Shown here piece after piece: positions 26,605 to 36,832 of a DNA stretch of 64,000 bases. Origin of the DNA: Microbacterium sp. (GTDB taxonomy: Bacteria; Actinomycetota; Actinomycetes; Actinomycetales; Microbacteriaceae); assembly GCA_017306415.1 (NCBI GenBank), contig JAFKIL010000006.1, positions 149,410-213,409 on the forward strand. The letters are read 5' to 3'. The translations under genes were made by a program, and so were the position numbers. Within the stretch, counting starts at the first letter, position 1. Each line of letters starts with the position of its first letter. The notes under the pieces are model-generated. The model ran no database searches. It saw only the letters and a list, made by a program, of their open reading frames with translations, and was not told where the DNA came from.

Positions 26605-27213
26605 CTAGCCCTCCGCCTGTGCGGGGTAGGCGAGCGGATCGGAAGCGGCGTCCCTCAACCAGTCCGCGACGTACCGGGCGAACGAGGTCCGCACGAGCAG
26701 TTCCACCGTCCGGGCGTTCTCGGATCGCGCGAGGAAGACGACGACGGCCTGCGCGAGGAGTCCCTGCAGCGCGACTCCTGGGCCGAAGCCGTCACCACGG
26801 AGGTCGAGTCCCGTCCCCTTGGCCAACAGCCCGGCCGCATCCCCGGAGACGACGAGCGAGAGACGCTGACCCGACTGCTCCACGACCGCGCCGTGGCTGC
26901 CGACCGCGTCGCGAAGGGACTGCTCGAGGGACGGCGACATCGCGGGATCGATGACGAGCCACTCGTCGGGGCCGAGCCAGACCACGGTCCTCCCGTCGCC
27001 GCTCGCGAAACGGGAGGCCGCGGGCAGGGGCAGTCCCAGCACGTCCTCGACGGCGAGCAGCGCCGACGTCGTCGGGTCGACGCGTAGATCGAACGTCCGC
27101 GCCGGCGCTCCTACCTCGACGGTGATGCCGTGTCCCAGGCTCGAGAGTCGTTCGGCATAGCCGTAGAGTGCGCCCCTCGGCGCGATCTGACCACCGTCGG
27201 CGCTCTCAGCCAT
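26605..27213 (-). CDS. soxG: Sarcosine oxidase gamma subunit
   Basis: Small subunit (202 residues) of heterotetrameric sarcosine oxidase. It has the typical WLGPDEWLVI segment and the C-terminal GLLAQAVVVFLAR and LVRTSFARYVADWLRDAA. Its start overlaps the end of soxA by eight bases. It has no catalytic motif of its own; in known enzymes it stabilises the complex. Confidence 0.93.
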   Translation of the reverse strand: MAESADGGQIAPRGALYGYAERLSSLGHGITVEVGAPARTFDLRVDPTTSALLAVEDVLGLPLPAASRFASGDGRTVVWLGPDEWLVIDPAMSPSLEQSLRDAVGSHGAVVEQSGQRLSLVVSGDAAGLLAKGTGLDLRGDGFGPGVALQGLLAQAVVVFLARSENARTVELLVRTSFARYVADWLRDAASDPLAYPAQAEG

Positions 27214-30067
27214 CGCGACGGGCTCCTTCCGGGTCGAACAGCACATGACTGGTGATGGTGGCAGGGACGATCCGGCCGTCCACGACGGCGTTGATCCGCT
27301 CCCCTATCCGCGCGTGCCCCCCGGAGACGAGCGCGAGGGCGAACGTGCTGCTCAGCGCCCGGCTGTCATAGCTGGACGTGACGAAGCCCTCCATCGGGAC
27401 GGGCCCCGCTGCGGTGTCAATCGCCTCGACCGAGACCAGCTGCGAACCCTCCGGGATGAGCTGCGCGCCGTCGCAGGGAAGAAGTCCCACGAGTTGGCGC
27501 CGCGTGGTGTCCCGGTTGGCGACGCGGTCGAACGATCGCTTTCCGATGAAGTCGGTCTTCTTCCTGGACACGACCCATGACATCCCGAGATCGTGCGGAG
27601 TGATCGTGCCGTCGGTGTCCTGTCCCACGATCGGGTATCCCTTCTCGGCACGCAGCACGTGCATGGTCTCGGTCCCGTACGGCGTGATCCGGTGCTTCTC
27701 GCCCGCTGCCATCAGCCGTTCCCACAGATCGAGACCGAACCAGCTCACGGCGGACACCTCGTACGCGAGCTCGCCCGAGAAGCTGACTCGGGCGAGGCGG
27801 ACCGCGACGCCGTCGAGCACGGTGTCGCGCCAGGTCATGAAGGGGAACGCCTCGTTCGAGACATCGACCTTCGGGAACAGCGACGCGATCACGTCGCGGG
27901 ATCGAGGCCCCACCACGGGGAAGGTGACCCAGTGCTCCGTGACCGACGTGAGATAGACGTTCAGATCCGGCCACTCCGTCTGGAGCCATTCCTCCATCCA
28001 GTCGAGGATCTTCGCCGCACCGCCGGTCGTCGTGTAGACGAGGAACCGGTCGTCTTCGAGGCGGAGGACCGTCCCGTCGTCGATGACCATGCCGTCCACA
28101 CCGCACATGACGCCGTACCTGATGGAGCCGACCTTCAGCGTGCTCATGAGATTGGTGTAGATCCTGTCGAGGAACTCCGCCGCATCCGGTCCCTGCACAT
28201 CGATCTTGCCGAGGGTCGACCCGTCCATGATCGCGACGCCGTTGCGTGCGGCGACGGTCTCGCGTGCCACGGCGGCGTGGATGTCCTCACCTTGTTGCGG
28301 GTAGTACCACGGCCGCTTCCATTGACCGACATCCTCGAACCGCGCGCCATGAGACACATGCCAGTCGTGGACCGCGGTCACGCGCACCGGGTCGAAGAGT
28401 TCTCCCCGGGCCCGCCCCGCGAGCGCCGCGAAGGCGACGGGAGTGTAGGGCGGGCGGAACCGCGTCGTACCGACACCCGCGATGGGCTCCCCCGAGATCG
28501 TCGCTGCGATGCCGGAGGCGACGATCCCGGAGGTCTTGCCCTGATCGTGGGCGGTCCCGATGGTGGTGTAACGCTTGATGTGCTCAACCGATCGCAGCCC
28601 CGCCCCCAGGGCACGGCCGATGTCTGCAACGGTGGCGTCGCGCTGCAGATCGACGTAGTGGTCGGTAAGGGTCGACGGATCCCCGTTCGGGACGAACCAG
28701 AGCACCGCGCCCGGGTGGTGATCGAGGTCCGGCGCGACGACCGGGATCCGGGACTCCGCGGGTGCGAGGCCCAGTTCGGCGACGACGCGCGACGCGGTCG
28801 CCGCAGCACCTTCCAGCACCGCGCCCAGTCCGAAGTCGCCGGCCGCGGATCCGGTCACCGCGAGGGTGGGGAGCGTCGCGGCCGGCACGAATGCGCCGCT
28901 CCGCCGGTCGTACCGGAGGGCCCCGCCCGCCTGGCTGTGAAGGTGGACGGCAGGGTTCCATCCACCACTCATGAGGAGGGCGTCCGTCGCGATGGTCGTG
29001 GCGGCGCCGAAGTCGGTCCCGTCGAACGCCCGCACGGTCACGGACTCGATCCGCTCGCGACCGGCGGTGTCCACGACCACGCTGCCGTGGTGCAGTGCGA
29101 TGCGCCGATCTCGGGCGCCACCGATCCAGTGGTCGGCGATGATGCTGCGCGAGTCGATGATCGCGGCGATCTTCGTGCCGGCGTCGTGCAGTTCGAAGGC
29201 GACGCTGTATGCGCTGTCGTTCGTCGTGAAGACCGTGACATCATCGCCGACCCGGACGCCGAAGCGGTGGAGGAAGGTCCGCGCGGCGCCGGCGAGCATG
29301 ATGCCGGGCCTGTCGTTGTTGGCGAACACGACCGGCCGCTCGTGCGCTCCCGTTGCGACGACCGTCCGCTTCGCCCGGATCCGCCAGATCCGCTGACGAA
29401 GCGCGTGTGCCGGCGCAGTGTCGCCGAGATGGTCCGTACGTCGCTCGACCGCGAGCGCGAGACCGTCGTCGTAGACGCCGAACACCGTGGTGCGGGGAAG
29501 GTGGATCCCCCCGAGTCCTCGGAGGCGGTCCACCTCGCCGACAGCCCATTCGGGCCCTTCCCGCCCGTCGACTGCCCGATGCATGCCCAGGAGAGCGCCG
29601 CCGGGTATCGGCTGCTCGTCGACGAGGACGACCCGCGCACCGGAGCGCGCGGCGTGAATCGCTGCCGTCAGGCCGGCCGGACCGGCGCCGACGACGAGCA
29701 CGTCGACATGCAGATGCACCGAGTCGTAGCGGGCGGGATCGGGCTCGGTCGGCAGGGCCCCCTGGCCCGGGACGCCGTGGGCGGAGATGCCGGGCGCGAG
29801 TTCGACCAGTGTCGCGAGCTGCATGGGATCCGGGAACGGCGTCGTGATCTGGATGAGACCGCTCGGATCCTCGGCTCCGGCTGCGCCGATACCGCGCGAT
29901 CGGCCGAATTTTATGCTGGTCGTCACTTCGTGGCGGCCGTTCGCGAGGAGAGCGGACGCCAATGTGTCTCCGGCGTAACCCTCGAGGGGGGAGCCGTCGA
30001 AGACGAAGGACACCGGACGGGCCCGGTCGACGAGACCGCCGGAGGGGTTGCGGTGGGTCTGGGTCAT
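27206..30067 (-). CDS. soxA: Sarcosine oxidase alpha subunit
   Basis: Large subunit (953 residues) of heterotetrameric sarcosine oxidase, which oxidises N-methylglycine to glycine, 5,10-methylene-tetrahydrofolate and hydrogen peroxide. Order: an N-terminal ferredoxin-like domain (FVFDGSPLEGYAGDTLASALLANG region), an NAD-binding pyridine-nucleotide-disulphide-like domain beginning VDVLVVGAGPAGLTAAIHAA at about 121, a linker with RFRPPYTPVAFAALAGR, and a C-terminal folate-binding GcvT-like half (from about residue 600). The ATG at 30067 overlaps the soxD stop. A very long antisense frame over this gene is an artefact of GC-rich codons. Confidence 0.97.
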   Translation of the reverse strand: MTQTHRNPSGGLVDRARPVSFVFDGSPLEGYAGDTLASALLANGRHEVTTSIKFGRSRGIGAAGAEDPSGLIQITTPFPDPMQLATLVELAPGISAHGVPGQGALPTEPDPARYDSVHLHVDVLVVGAGPAGLTAAIHAARSGARVVLVDEQPIPGGALLGMHRAVDGREGPEWAVGEVDRLRGLGGIHLPRTTVFGVYDDGLALAVERRTDHLGDTAPAHALRQRIWRIRAKRTVVATGAHERPVVFANNDRPGIMLAGAARTFLHRFGVRVGDDVTVFTTNDSAYSVAFELHDAGTKIAAIIDSRSIIADHWIGGARDRRIALHHGSVVVDTAGRERIESVTVRAFDGTDFGAATTIATDALLMSGGWNPAVHLHSQAGGALRYDRRSGAFVPAATLPTLAVTGSAAGDFGLGAVLEGAAATASRVVAELGLAPAESRIPVVAPDLDHHPGAVLWFVPNGDPSTLTDHYVDLQRDATVADIGRALGAGLRSVEHIKRYTTIGTAHDQGKTSGIVASGIAATISGEPIAGVGTTRFRPPYTPVAFAALAGRARGELFDPVRVTAVHDWHVSHGARFEDVGQWKRPWYYPQQGEDIHAAVARETVAARNGVAIMDGSTLGKIDVQGPDAAEFLDRIYTNLMSTLKVGSIRYGVMCGVDGMVIDDGTVLRLEDDRFLVYTTTGGAAKILDWMEEWLQTEWPDLNVYLTSVTEHWVTFPVVGPRSRDVIASLFPKVDVSNEAFPFMTWRDTVLDGVAVRLARVSFSGELAYEVSAVSWFGLDLWERLMAAGEKHRITPYGTETMHVLRAEKGYPIVGQDTDGTITPHDLGMSWVVSRKKTDFIGKRSFDRVANRDTTRRQLVGLLPCDGAQLIPEGSQLVSVEAIDTAAGPVPMEGFVTSSYDSRALSSTFALALVSGGHARIGERINAVVDGRIVPATITSHVLFDPEGARRDG

Positions 30068-30402
30068 CGTGCATCTTCGCCTTCTGCATCGAGCGACGCG
30101 TCTTCCGCGGGGTCCACGCGCGCGCCGCGATGCAGCGTCGGGCGGGACCCGATGGGATAGACCTCGAGGAATCGGTACGTGATGGTGTCGCGCAGCGCGT
30201 TGAACCAGCGTCGGCACCCCGCCGCGTGGACCCATCGCTCGGCGAACACCCCCTTCACGTTGGCGCGGAAGAAAACATAGTGCGCCCACTCGAGGTCATC
30301 GAGCTCCGCGGGATCTTCCGGGTACGGGACGTGCGCTTCGCCCCCGTAGGTGAATTCGATCTCCTCGCGGGCTCCGCACCACGGGCAGTCGATGAGTTGC
30401 AT
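30064..30402 (-). CDS. soxD: Sarcosine oxidase delta subunit
   Basis: Zinc-binding small subunit of 112 residues. The zinc ligands are Cys6 and Cys9 (DCPWCG) with His59 and Cys63 (WVHAAGCRRWF). Core family wording is ELDDLEWAHYVFFRANVKG. A 13-residue acidic tail (EDASLDAEGEDAR) extends past the usual end. It overlaps soxA by four bases and follows soxB by 20. Confidence 0.96.
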   Translation of the reverse strand: MQLIDCPWCGAREEIEFTYGGEAHVPYPEDPAELDDLEWAHYVFFRANVKGVFAERWVHAAGCRRWFNALRDTITYRFLEVYPIGSRPTLHRGARVDPAEDASLDAEGEDAR

Positions 30403-30422
30403 CGTCGTTCTCCGATCTCGCG

Positions 30423-31676
30423 TCAGTGCGCGACGGCGGCGGCGCCGTGCTCATCGACAAGCCGGCCCGAGACGAACCGGTCCAGGGTGAACGGCGCGAT
30501 GAGGGGGTGCGGCTCGCCGGTCGCGATCGTGTGGGCAAAGGTGTCGCCCACGCCGGGGGTCGCCTTGAATCCGCCGGTGCCCCATCCGCAGTTCAGGAAT
30601 AGGTTCTCGTACGGCGTCAGCCCTACGATCGGCGACGCATCCGGCGAGACGTCCACGATGCCCGCCCACGTCCGGAGAAGGTGCGCCCGCGCGAACACGG
30701 GAAACAGTTCCACAGCCGCCGCCATCTGTCGCTCGATGATGTGGAACGCTCCGCGCTGGCCGTAACCGTTGTAGGAATCGATGCCGGCACCCATCACCAG
30801 CTCGCCCTTGTGGGCCTGGGACACGTAGACATGCACCGCGTTCGACATCACCACCGTCGGATGTACGGGCTCCAGCAGTTCCGACACCAGGGCCTGGAGG
30901 GGGTGGCTCTGGATCGGGACGCGGATCCCGAGCGTATCGGTGAGCGTGGAGGTGTGACCTGCCGCGGCCAGGGCGACACGGCCGGCGGCGATGTCGCCGC
31001 GACTGGTCCGCACACCGATCACACGGTTCCCCTCGGTGAGGAACCCGGTCACCTCGGTGTCCTGGATCAGGTGAACTCCTGCGGAGGCCGCCTTCCGCGC
31101 GAAGCCCCAGCCGACGTAGTCATGCTTCGCGATCCCCGCCCGCGGTTGGTACGTCGCCCCGAGCACCGGGTACCGGATATCGCTCGAGATGTTCACCAGC
31201 GGACACAATTCCTTGACGCCCTCGGCGTCGACCCATTCGGCGTCGATTCCGTTGAGCTTGTTCGCTTCGACCCGGCGGCGAGAATCACGCACGTCCTGGA
31301 GCGTGTGCGCCAGGTTGAGTACTCCGCGCTGGCTGAAGAGGATGGGGTATTCGATATCCTCCTCGAGACCCTCCCACAGCGTGAGCGCATGCTCGTAGAT
31401 GGCTGCGCTCTCATCCCAGAGGTAGTTGGAGCGGATGATCGTGGTGTTCCGCGCCATGTTGCCCCCGGCGAGCCAGCCGCGTTCTATCACGGCGATGTCG
31501 GTGATCCCGTGGTTCTTCACGAGATAGTGGGCGGTGGCGAGACCGTGTCCGCCGCCTCCGACGATCACGACGTCGTAGCGCTTGCGTGGTTCGGGACTCT
31601 CCCACAGGAACGTCGGATGTTCGGGCAGGTCCGCACCGGGGGTGCGCGGTTCGGTCTTCGGCACGAGCCTGCTCAC
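30423..31676 (-). CDS. soxB: Sarcosine oxidase beta subunit
   Basis: Catalytic FAD/FMN subunit (417 residues). The FAD motif is [19 protein letters not shown] at about 34. His185 in [15 protein letters not shown] probably corresponds to the His that carries covalent FMN in known SoxB proteins; this rests on recalled alignment. The C-terminal FAD motif is [18 protein letters not shown]. The GTG start overlaps the glyA stop (GTGA), coupling folate chemistry to sarcosine oxidation. Confidence 0.96.
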   Translation of the reverse strand: MSRLVPKTEPRTPGADLPEHPTFLWESPEPRKRYDVVIVGGGGHGLATAHYLVKNHGITDIAVIERGWLAGGNMARNTTIIRSNYLWDESAAIYEHALTLWEGLEEDIEYPILFSQRGVLNLAHTLQDVRDSRRRVEANKLNGIDAEWVDAEGVKELCPLVNISSDIRYPVLGATYQPRAGIAKHDYVGWGFARKAASAGVHLIQDTEVTGFLTEGNRVIGVRTSRGDIAAGRVALAAAGHTSTLTDTLGIRVPIQSHPLQALVSELLEPVHPTVVMSNAVHVYVSQAHKGELVMGAGIDSYNGYGQRGAFHIIERQMAAAVELFPVFARAHLLRTWAGIVDVSPDASPIVGLTPYENLFLNCGWGTGGFKATPGVGDTFAHTIATGEPHPLIAPFTLDRFVSGRLVDEHGAAAVAH

Positions 31677-32974
31677 TGTCCGTCTCCGGGGTACAGCGGG
31701 AACCGCGCGGCCAGGTCGTGGACCTCTTCCCTCGCCCTCGATACGATTCGCGCGTGCGGCTCGGGCTGGAGCACCGCGAGAATCAGATCTGCGACGCGTG
31801 CGAATTCCGTATCGCCGAACCCGCGCGCCGCAAGTGCGGGGGTTCCGATGCGTACACCTGAGCTGATCATGGGCGGACGGGGATCGAAAGGAACCGCGTT
31901 GCGGTTGACCGTGATGCCGATCTCGTGAAGACGGTCTTCCGCCTGCCTGCCGTCGAGCGGCGATTCGCGGAGGTCAACGAGCACGAGATGCACGTCCGTG
32001 CCCCCGCTCACGACGCCGAGACCGGCGGCCCGCGCGTCGGGCTGCTGCAGCCGGTCCGCGATGATCTTCGCGCCGCGGAGGGTGCGTTCCTGGCGTTCCT
32101 TGAATGCCGGCTCGGCGGCGAGCTTGAAGGCGACCGCCTTCGCAGCGATCACGTGCTCGAGCGGTCCGCCTTGCTGCCCCGGGAAGACCGCGCTGTTGAA
32201 TCGCTTGCCGAGCTCCGCCGTCGCGAGGATCACGCCGCCGCGGGGTCCGCCCAGCGTCTTGTGTGTCGTAGAGGTGACCACATGCGCATGTGGGAAGGGG
32301 CTCGGGTGCAGTCCGGTGGCCACCAGGCCGGCGAAATGGGCCATGTCGACCATGAGGTAGGCGTCCACGAGGTCGGCGATCCGGCGGAACTCGGCGAAGT
32401 CGAGGTGCCTCGGGTACGCCGACCACCCTGCCACGATGAGCTTCGGTCGGTGCTCGAGGGCGAGCTGCTCGATCTCGCCGTAGTCGATCCTGTGGTCGTC
32501 CTCGCGCACGTGATACGCGACGGCGTTGTAGAGCCTTCCTGAGAAGTTCAGACGCATGCCGTGGGTGAGGTGTCCGCCGTGCGCGAGGTCGAGCCCCAGG
32601 ATCGTGTCCCCGGCGCTGATCAGCGCGGACATGGCGGCAGCGTTGGCCTGCGCCCCGGAATGCGGCTGAACGTTCGCGTACTCGGCGCCGAAGAGCGCCC
32701 TGAGCCGGTCGATGGCGAGCTGTTCGATCACGTCCACGTTCTCGCACCCGCCGTAGTATCGGCGCCCGGGATAGCCCTCCGCGTACTTATTGGTGAGGAC
32801 CGAGCCCTGCGCCTCCATGACCGCGAGCGGAGCGAAGTTCTCGCTCGCGATCATCTCGAGCGTGGTCCGTTGACGGGAGAGCTCCGCCTCGATCGCGGCA
32901 TGCACCTCCGGGTCCGCCGCGCGCAACGATGCGGTGAGGACATCCGCGCGGGGAACCGACATCGACCTTGTCAT
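31673..32974 (-). CDS. glyA: Serine hydroxymethyltransferase
   Basis: PLP enzyme that joins glycine and 5,10-methylene-tetrahydrofolate, the two products of sarcosine oxidase, into serine. About 433 residues, with [35 protein letters not shown] split over its usual segments, and the PLP lysine in [14 protein letters not shown]. The start is given as ATG 32974; ATG at 32962 is also possible. First gene of the glyA-soxBDAG-sdaA operon. This is likely a dedicated second copy rather than the housekeeping one. Confidence 0.96.
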   Translation of the reverse strand: MTRSMSVPRADVLTASLRAADPEVHAAIEAELSRQRTTLEMIASENFAPLAVMEAQGSVLTNKYAEGYPGRRYYGGCENVDVIEQLAIDRLRALFGAEYANVQPHSGAQANAAAMSALISAGDTILGLDLAHGGHLTHGMRLNFSGRLYNAVAYHVREDDHRIDYGEIEQLALEHRPKLIVAGWSAYPRHLDFAEFRRIADLVDAYLMVDMAHFAGLVATGLHPSPFPHAHVVTSTTHKTLGGPRGGVILATAELGKRFNSAVFPGQQGGPLEHVIAAKAVAFKLAAEPAFKERQERTLRGAKIIADRLQQPDARAAGLGVVSGGTDVHLVLVDLRESPLDGRQAEDRLHEIGITVNRNAVPFDPRPPMISSGVRIGTPALAARGFGDTEFARVADLILAVLQPEPHARIVSRAREEVHDLAARFPLYPGDGQ

Positions 32975-33001
32975 GGCATCCGATCTAAAAGCCAATTGAT
33001 A

Positions 33002-33021
33002 TATCTGTTTCGTGTCAGATA
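33002..33021. promoter_or_regulatory. Inverted repeat TATCTG-N8-CAGATA between glyA and gntR
   Basis: Perfect six-base arms lie in the AT-rich divergent gap, 28 bases before the longest glyA start and about 70 before gntR. It is a candidate binding site for the adjacent FCD-type GntR repressor, which would then control both directions. Confidence 0.5.
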
Positions 33022-33091
33022 CTATTGAGCACGGCCGGTCTTGTCAACGCGAGCCGCGGCCCCGCAGGGCTTCACCGACGGAAGGGTGGAT

Positions 33092-33790
33092 GTGCGCACC
33101 GCCTCGAGTCCTCTCGACTCCGCATCCCCGCCGACTCCCGCCCTGGCGGACCGAGGCGGCCTATCCCTCGCGGACTATGCGACGAAGACGCTGCGCGATC
33201 GGCTGATCGTCCTCGACATCCCGCCCGGCACTCCGCTCAACGACGAGCAGATCGGCCGCGAGCTCGGAATCGGCCGTACGCCCGTGCGCGAAGCGCTCAA
33301 GCGGCTGGAGAGCGAGCACCTCGTCGCGGTCTACCCGCGACGAGGGACGTTCGCGTCATCGGTCGACATCACCGATCTCGCGGAGATCGCCGAGATCCGG
33401 GCGCAGCTCGAGCCACTGGCGGCCTCCCGTGCGGCGATGCACGCGAGCGCCCACGCTCGCGAGGCGATGAGGGCACTGGCGGACACGCTTGACGATGGCG
33501 ACCTCTCCCGCGACACACCCGCAACGCTGATGCGCTACGACCTGGAGGTGCACCGCAGCATCTACGCCGCCAACGGCAACGCGCATCTGGAGGAGGTGCT
33601 GGTCACCTACGACAACCTGGCCACGCGGATCTGGTGCATGGTGATCGACCGCCTGCCGGACGTCAGCTCCCACATCGCCGAACACGTGGCGCTTCTGCGC
33701 TCGATCGCGGCCGGCGACGCCGAGCTGGCCGGCGCGATCGCGCACGAGCACGTCAACTCCTTCGAGGCGCTGGTCCGGTCCGTGCTCTAG
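33092..33790 (+). CDS. FCD-domain GntR-family regulator
   Basis: Regulator of about 232 residues. The winged helix (GTPLNDEQIGRELGIGRTPVREALKRLE) is followed by the all-helical FCD sensor domain. That domain keeps the metal/ligand residues in YDLEVHRSIY, AEHVALL and AHEHV. The start chosen is GTG 33092, with GGAAGG five bases upstream; GTG 33086 and TTG 33041 are in frame. Divergent from the sarcosine operon, so it is the likely repressor of it. Its TAG stop overlaps the stop of the convergent SDR gene. Confidence 0.9.
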   Translation: MRTASSPLDSASPPTPALADRGGLSLADYATKTLRDRLIVLDIPPGTPLNDEQIGRELGIGRTPVREALKRLESEHLVAVYPRRGTFASSVDITDLAEIAEIRAQLEPLAASRAAMHASAHAREAMRALADTLDDGDLSRDTPATLMRYDLEVHRSIYAANGNAHLEEVLVTYDNLATRIWCMVIDRLPDVSSHIAEHVALLRSIAAGDAELAGAIAHEHVNSFEALVRSVL

Positions 33791-34572
33791 CCGCGTCCAC
33801 TGCTGTCGGTGCTGAAGTCCAGCTCTCCGAGGGCTGCTCGCGCGAGGTAACCGAAGTCGGACGCCAACGTCGTGGCATTGATGGGCGCGCTGACCGGGGA
33901 TGCGAGGAAGATCGCGTGTCTCGCGATCTGCTCCGGCGCCATCACAGGCAGCCCCGTGCCTGCGAAGCCCGTCGGCCGTCCGAGATCCTTCCGGGACATC
34001 GGCGTGTCGACGATCCCTGGACACAGCGCGTTGGACCGGACGGCTGGATGGTCGACGGATACTGCCTTGGCCAGCATGGCGACGGCACTCTTGGAGACGC
34101 TGTACGGCCCCATGCCCTCGAACGCCACGAACGCGGAGTCCGACGCGATGTAGACGATGGTCGCGACGTCGCTCGCGCTGAGAAAGGGCAGGGAGTGCTT
34201 CGTGACGAGGAAATTCCCCCGCACGTTGACGGACATCACCCGGTCCCAGTCGTCGACGGCGACCGTTCCCAGAGGTTCCCCCACCGGGCCGGAGATTCCG
34301 GCGCATCCGAGAACGCTGTCGAGCCGTCCGAAGGAGGATGCCGCAGCGTCGACCGCAGCGCGGACAGCGTCTTCATCCGTCAACTCCGCTCGGAAGAATC
34401 GAACATCGCGCCCGGCTGCGGCGAGCTCCTGCGCCACCCGTGCGCCGTCCGCGGCGCGGTCGACGATGGCCACGCGGGCTCCCTCGTCGAGCAACGCATG
34501 GACACAGGCGCGCCCGATGCCCGACGCACCACCCGTCACGAGCGCGACCCGATCGCGGAGTCCGAGGTCCAC
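33787..34572 (-). CDS. SDR-family oxidoreductase
   Basis: NAD(P)-dependent short-chain dehydrogenase of 261 residues. It has cofactor motif TGGASGIGRA at about 14, a structural motif GCAGISG in place of NNAG, catalytic Ser in IASDSAF and the pair YSVSK. Family tail: NALCPGIVDTPM. The C-terminus is less typical (ASDFGYLARAALGELDF), without the usual DGG segment. Last gene of the five-gene APC transporter operon, two bases after the previous SDR. The substrate is unknown, probably an alcohol or ketone from amine breakdown. Confidence 0.88.
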   Translation of the reverse strand: MDLGLRDRVALVTGGASGIGRACVHALLDEGARVAIVDRAADGARVAQELAAAGRDVRFFRAELTDEDAVRAAVDAAASSFGRLDSVLGCAGISGPVGEPLGTVAVDDWDRVMSVNVRGNFLVTKHSLPFLSASDVATIVYIASDSAFVAFEGMGPYSVSKSAVAMLAKAVSVDHPAVRSNALCPGIVDTPMSRKDLGRPTGFAGTGLPVMAPEQIARHAIFLASPVSAPINATTLASDFGYLARAALGELDFSTDSSGRG

Positions 34573-34574
34573 GA

Positions 34575-35387
34575 TCAGCTCCGAGCGTTCGCGAGCGCGA
34601 GAGTGGGCACGTCGACGATGTGAGCACCGCCGTCGATGACGAGTGTCGATCCCGTGATGTACGAGGACTCGTCAGAGCCGAGGAACCGGACTGCTGCGGC
34701 GACCTCCTCTGGGGTGGCGACGCGGCGAAGCGGGATGTCGACGGTGACGGCGGCGTAGGCGTCGAATCGCGACGCGGCGCGACCGCTGTCGACGAGCTCG
34801 TCCATCTCGGCGTCCGCCATCGGGGTTCGCACCCAGCCGGGGCAGACCGCATTCACCCGGACTCCGCGCGGGCCGTAGTCGCGAGCTAGCGAGACCGTCA
34901 GTCCTATCAGGGCGTGCTTGGCGGCCGTATAGCCGGCCATCGACGGGCCGGCGCGCAGTCCGGAGAGCGAGGAGACCATCACCACCTTCCCTCGGGGCTT
35001 CTCCAGGAGCGGCAGGAACTCCCTCGCCATGACGAAGGCGGTCGTGAGGTTCGCGTGCAGCGACTCTCCCCACTCCGCATCCGTCGTCTCTCCCGCCGCG
35101 CTGAAGCCGCCGCCACCCGCATTGCAGACCAGCGTGTCGACGCGACCGAATCGGTCTCGCACCTCGTCCCTCAGCGCCTGGACGGATGCCGTATCCCCGG
35201 CATCGGCGACTCTCGCCTCTGCTCCGATCTGAGCGGCGACTCCCTGGAGGGGTTCGGCGCGCCGACCCGTGATGATCACGATCGCGCCCTCGGCGGCGAA
35301 TCTCGTCGCGATGGCCGCTCCGATCCCCGTGCCTCCCCCGGTCACGATCACAACATCGCCGTCGACCTCGGTTCCTACGGACACCAT
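34575..35387 (-). CDS. SDR-family oxidoreductase
   Basis: Short-chain dehydrogenase of 270 residues with [12 protein letters not shown] cofactor motif, CNAGGGG in the NNAG position, catalytic Ser in MVSSLSG and YTAAKHA. The substrate end reads CPGWVRTPM and [16 protein letters not shown]. That tail closely matches the SDR at 46911-47747 (PVDGGASVVDV), so the two may handle related substrates in the same TetR regulon. It starts 12 bases after the ALDH gene. Confidence 0.9.
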   Translation of the reverse strand: MVSVGTEVDGDVVIVTGGGTGIGAAIATRFAAEGAIVIITGRRAEPLQGVAAQIGAEARVADAGDTASVQALRDEVRDRFGRVDTLVCNAGGGGFSAAGETTDAEWGESLHANLTTAFVMAREFLPLLEKPRGKVVMVSSLSGLRAGPSMAGYTAAKHALIGLTVSLARDYGPRGVRVNAVCPGWVRTPMADAEMDELVDSGRAASRFDAYAAVTVDIPLRRVATPEEVAAAVRFLGSDESSYITGSTLVIDGGAHIVDVPTLALANARS

Positions 35388-35399
35388 ACGACCGCCGCG

Positions 35400-36806
35400 T
35401 CAGCGGCTGATCACCTTCGGTGCAGCGACAGCCTTCAAACCCGCCGCGCCGAACTCCTGCCCGTAGCCGGACTGCTTGGTGCCGCCGAACGGCACGGCCG
35501 GATTCAGAGCGCCGTGCTGGTTGATCCACACCGTCCCGGCCTGGAGCCGCTTGGCGACCTCCACTGCGGTGTCGACGTCGTCCGACCACACCGATGCGCC
35601 GAGCCCCTGTTCGGAAGCGTTGGCGCGCGCGACGGCGTCGTCCACATCGGCGTACTTGATCACCGGGATCGCCGGACCGAACTGCTCCTCATCGACGAGG
35701 CGTGATCCATCGGTGATATCGGCGACGACCGTCGCCCGGTAGAATAGCGGACCCAGCTCCGGGGCGGGTTCGCCGCCGACCACGATGCGAGCACCCTGGG
35801 CGCGCGCATCGTCGACGAGGTCGCGGACGATGTCGAACTGGTTCTGATTCTGCAGGGGTCCGAGCACGTTGCCGGCATCGAGACCGCGTCCCATCGGCAT
35901 CGCCGTCGCGAGGTCGGCGAGCGCGTTCACGACCGTCTCGTAGACGGACTCGTGCACGTACAGGCGCTTGAGCGCAGCGCACGTCTGGCCCGTGTTGATG
36001 AAGCATCCCCAGAAGAGGTTCTCCGCGATCGCGGAGACGTCGGTGTCGGGAAGCACGATGCCCGCATCGTTCCCGCCGAGCTCGAGCGTCAGCCGGGCGA
36101 GGTTCCGCGCCGACGACTCGACGATCTTGCGCCCTGTCTCGGTCGAGCCGGTGAACATGATCTTGTCGAGACCCGGGTGGGACGCGATCGCCGCGCCCAC
36201 CTCACGATCGCCCGTGATGACGGACAGGACGCCGGAGGGAAGGTGTCGGTTGAAGATCTCGCCGAGCGCCAGCACGGACAGCGGGGTGAATCCGCTCGGC
36301 TTCACGATCACCGTGTTGCCCATGCGAAGGCTGGGAGCGATCTGCCAGACGGTGATCATCATCGGCCAGTTCCAGGGTCCGATGGCTCCGACGACCCCGA
36401 GCGCGTCGTAGTGGACCTCGGCCCTGGCCGGTCCGTCCTCGAAGACCGTCTCCGGTTCGAGGACGGTGTCGGCGGCGCTTCGCGTCCACACCGCACACGC
36501 TCCGACCTCGAACCGCGCATTCGGACCGTCGAGCGGCTTGCCCTGCTCCCGCGAAAGGATGACCGCGAGCTCCTCCGCGTGGGCTTCAATGTCGTCGGCG
36601 ATGGCATGGAGGAGGCGAGACCGTTCCGCGTGACCGAGCGCGTTCCACGCGGGCTGTGCGGCGCGGGCTCTGCAGATCGCGTCCTCGAGGTCGTCCAGCG
36701 TATGGACGGGCGCGTGTCCGATGATCTCCCGCGTGGCAGCGTCGGGGACGCTGCGGCCCGTCCCGGCGGGAACGGTGATCGCATCGAGAAGTGATGGGGA
36801 TGACAT
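35400..36806 (-). CDS. Aldehyde dehydrogenase
   Basis: NAD(P)-dependent aldehyde dehydrogenase of 468 residues. Motifs: AIGPWNWPMMITVWQIAPSL, FTGSTETGRKIV, catalytic Glu in LELGGNDAGIVL, catalytic Cys in NTGQTCAALKRLYV, EEQFGPAIPV and KQSGYGQEFG. The WNWP and FGPAIPV wording matches aldehyde dehydrogenases of amine and betaine-aldehyde breakdown. ATG at 36806 lies 26 bases after the MoaF-family gene. It is the natural second step after the flavin amine oxidase encoded at 40351 under the same predicted operator. Confidence 0.92.
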   Translation of the reverse strand: MSSPSLLDAITVPAGTGRSVPDAATREIIGHAPVHTLDDLEDAICRARAAQPAWNALGHAERSRLLHAIADDIEAHAEELAVILSREQGKPLDGPNARFEVGACAVWTRSAADTVLEPETVFEDGPARAEVHYDALGVVGAIGPWNWPMMITVWQIAPSLRMGNTVIVKPSGFTPLSVLALGEIFNRHLPSGVLSVITGDREVGAAIASHPGLDKIMFTGSTETGRKIVESSARNLARLTLELGGNDAGIVLPDTDVSAIAENLFWGCFINTGQTCAALKRLYVHESVYETVVNALADLATAMPMGRGLDAGNVLGPLQNQNQFDIVRDLVDDARAQGARIVVGGEPAPELGPLFYRATVVADITDGSRLVDEEQFGPAIPVIKYADVDDAVARANASEQGLGASVWSDDVDTAVEVAKRLQAGTVWINQHGALNPAVPFGGTKQSGYGQEFGAAGLKAVAAPKVISR

Positions 36807-36832
36807 GATGGCTCCTGGCGTCGAGTCGGTGA

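Noticed and set aside
27593-30160. 855-residue open frame on the plus strand
   Set aside because: It is exactly antisense to soxA, is rich in Arg/Gly/Asp/His, and has no domain; the soxA frame has clear motifs and coupled neighbours.
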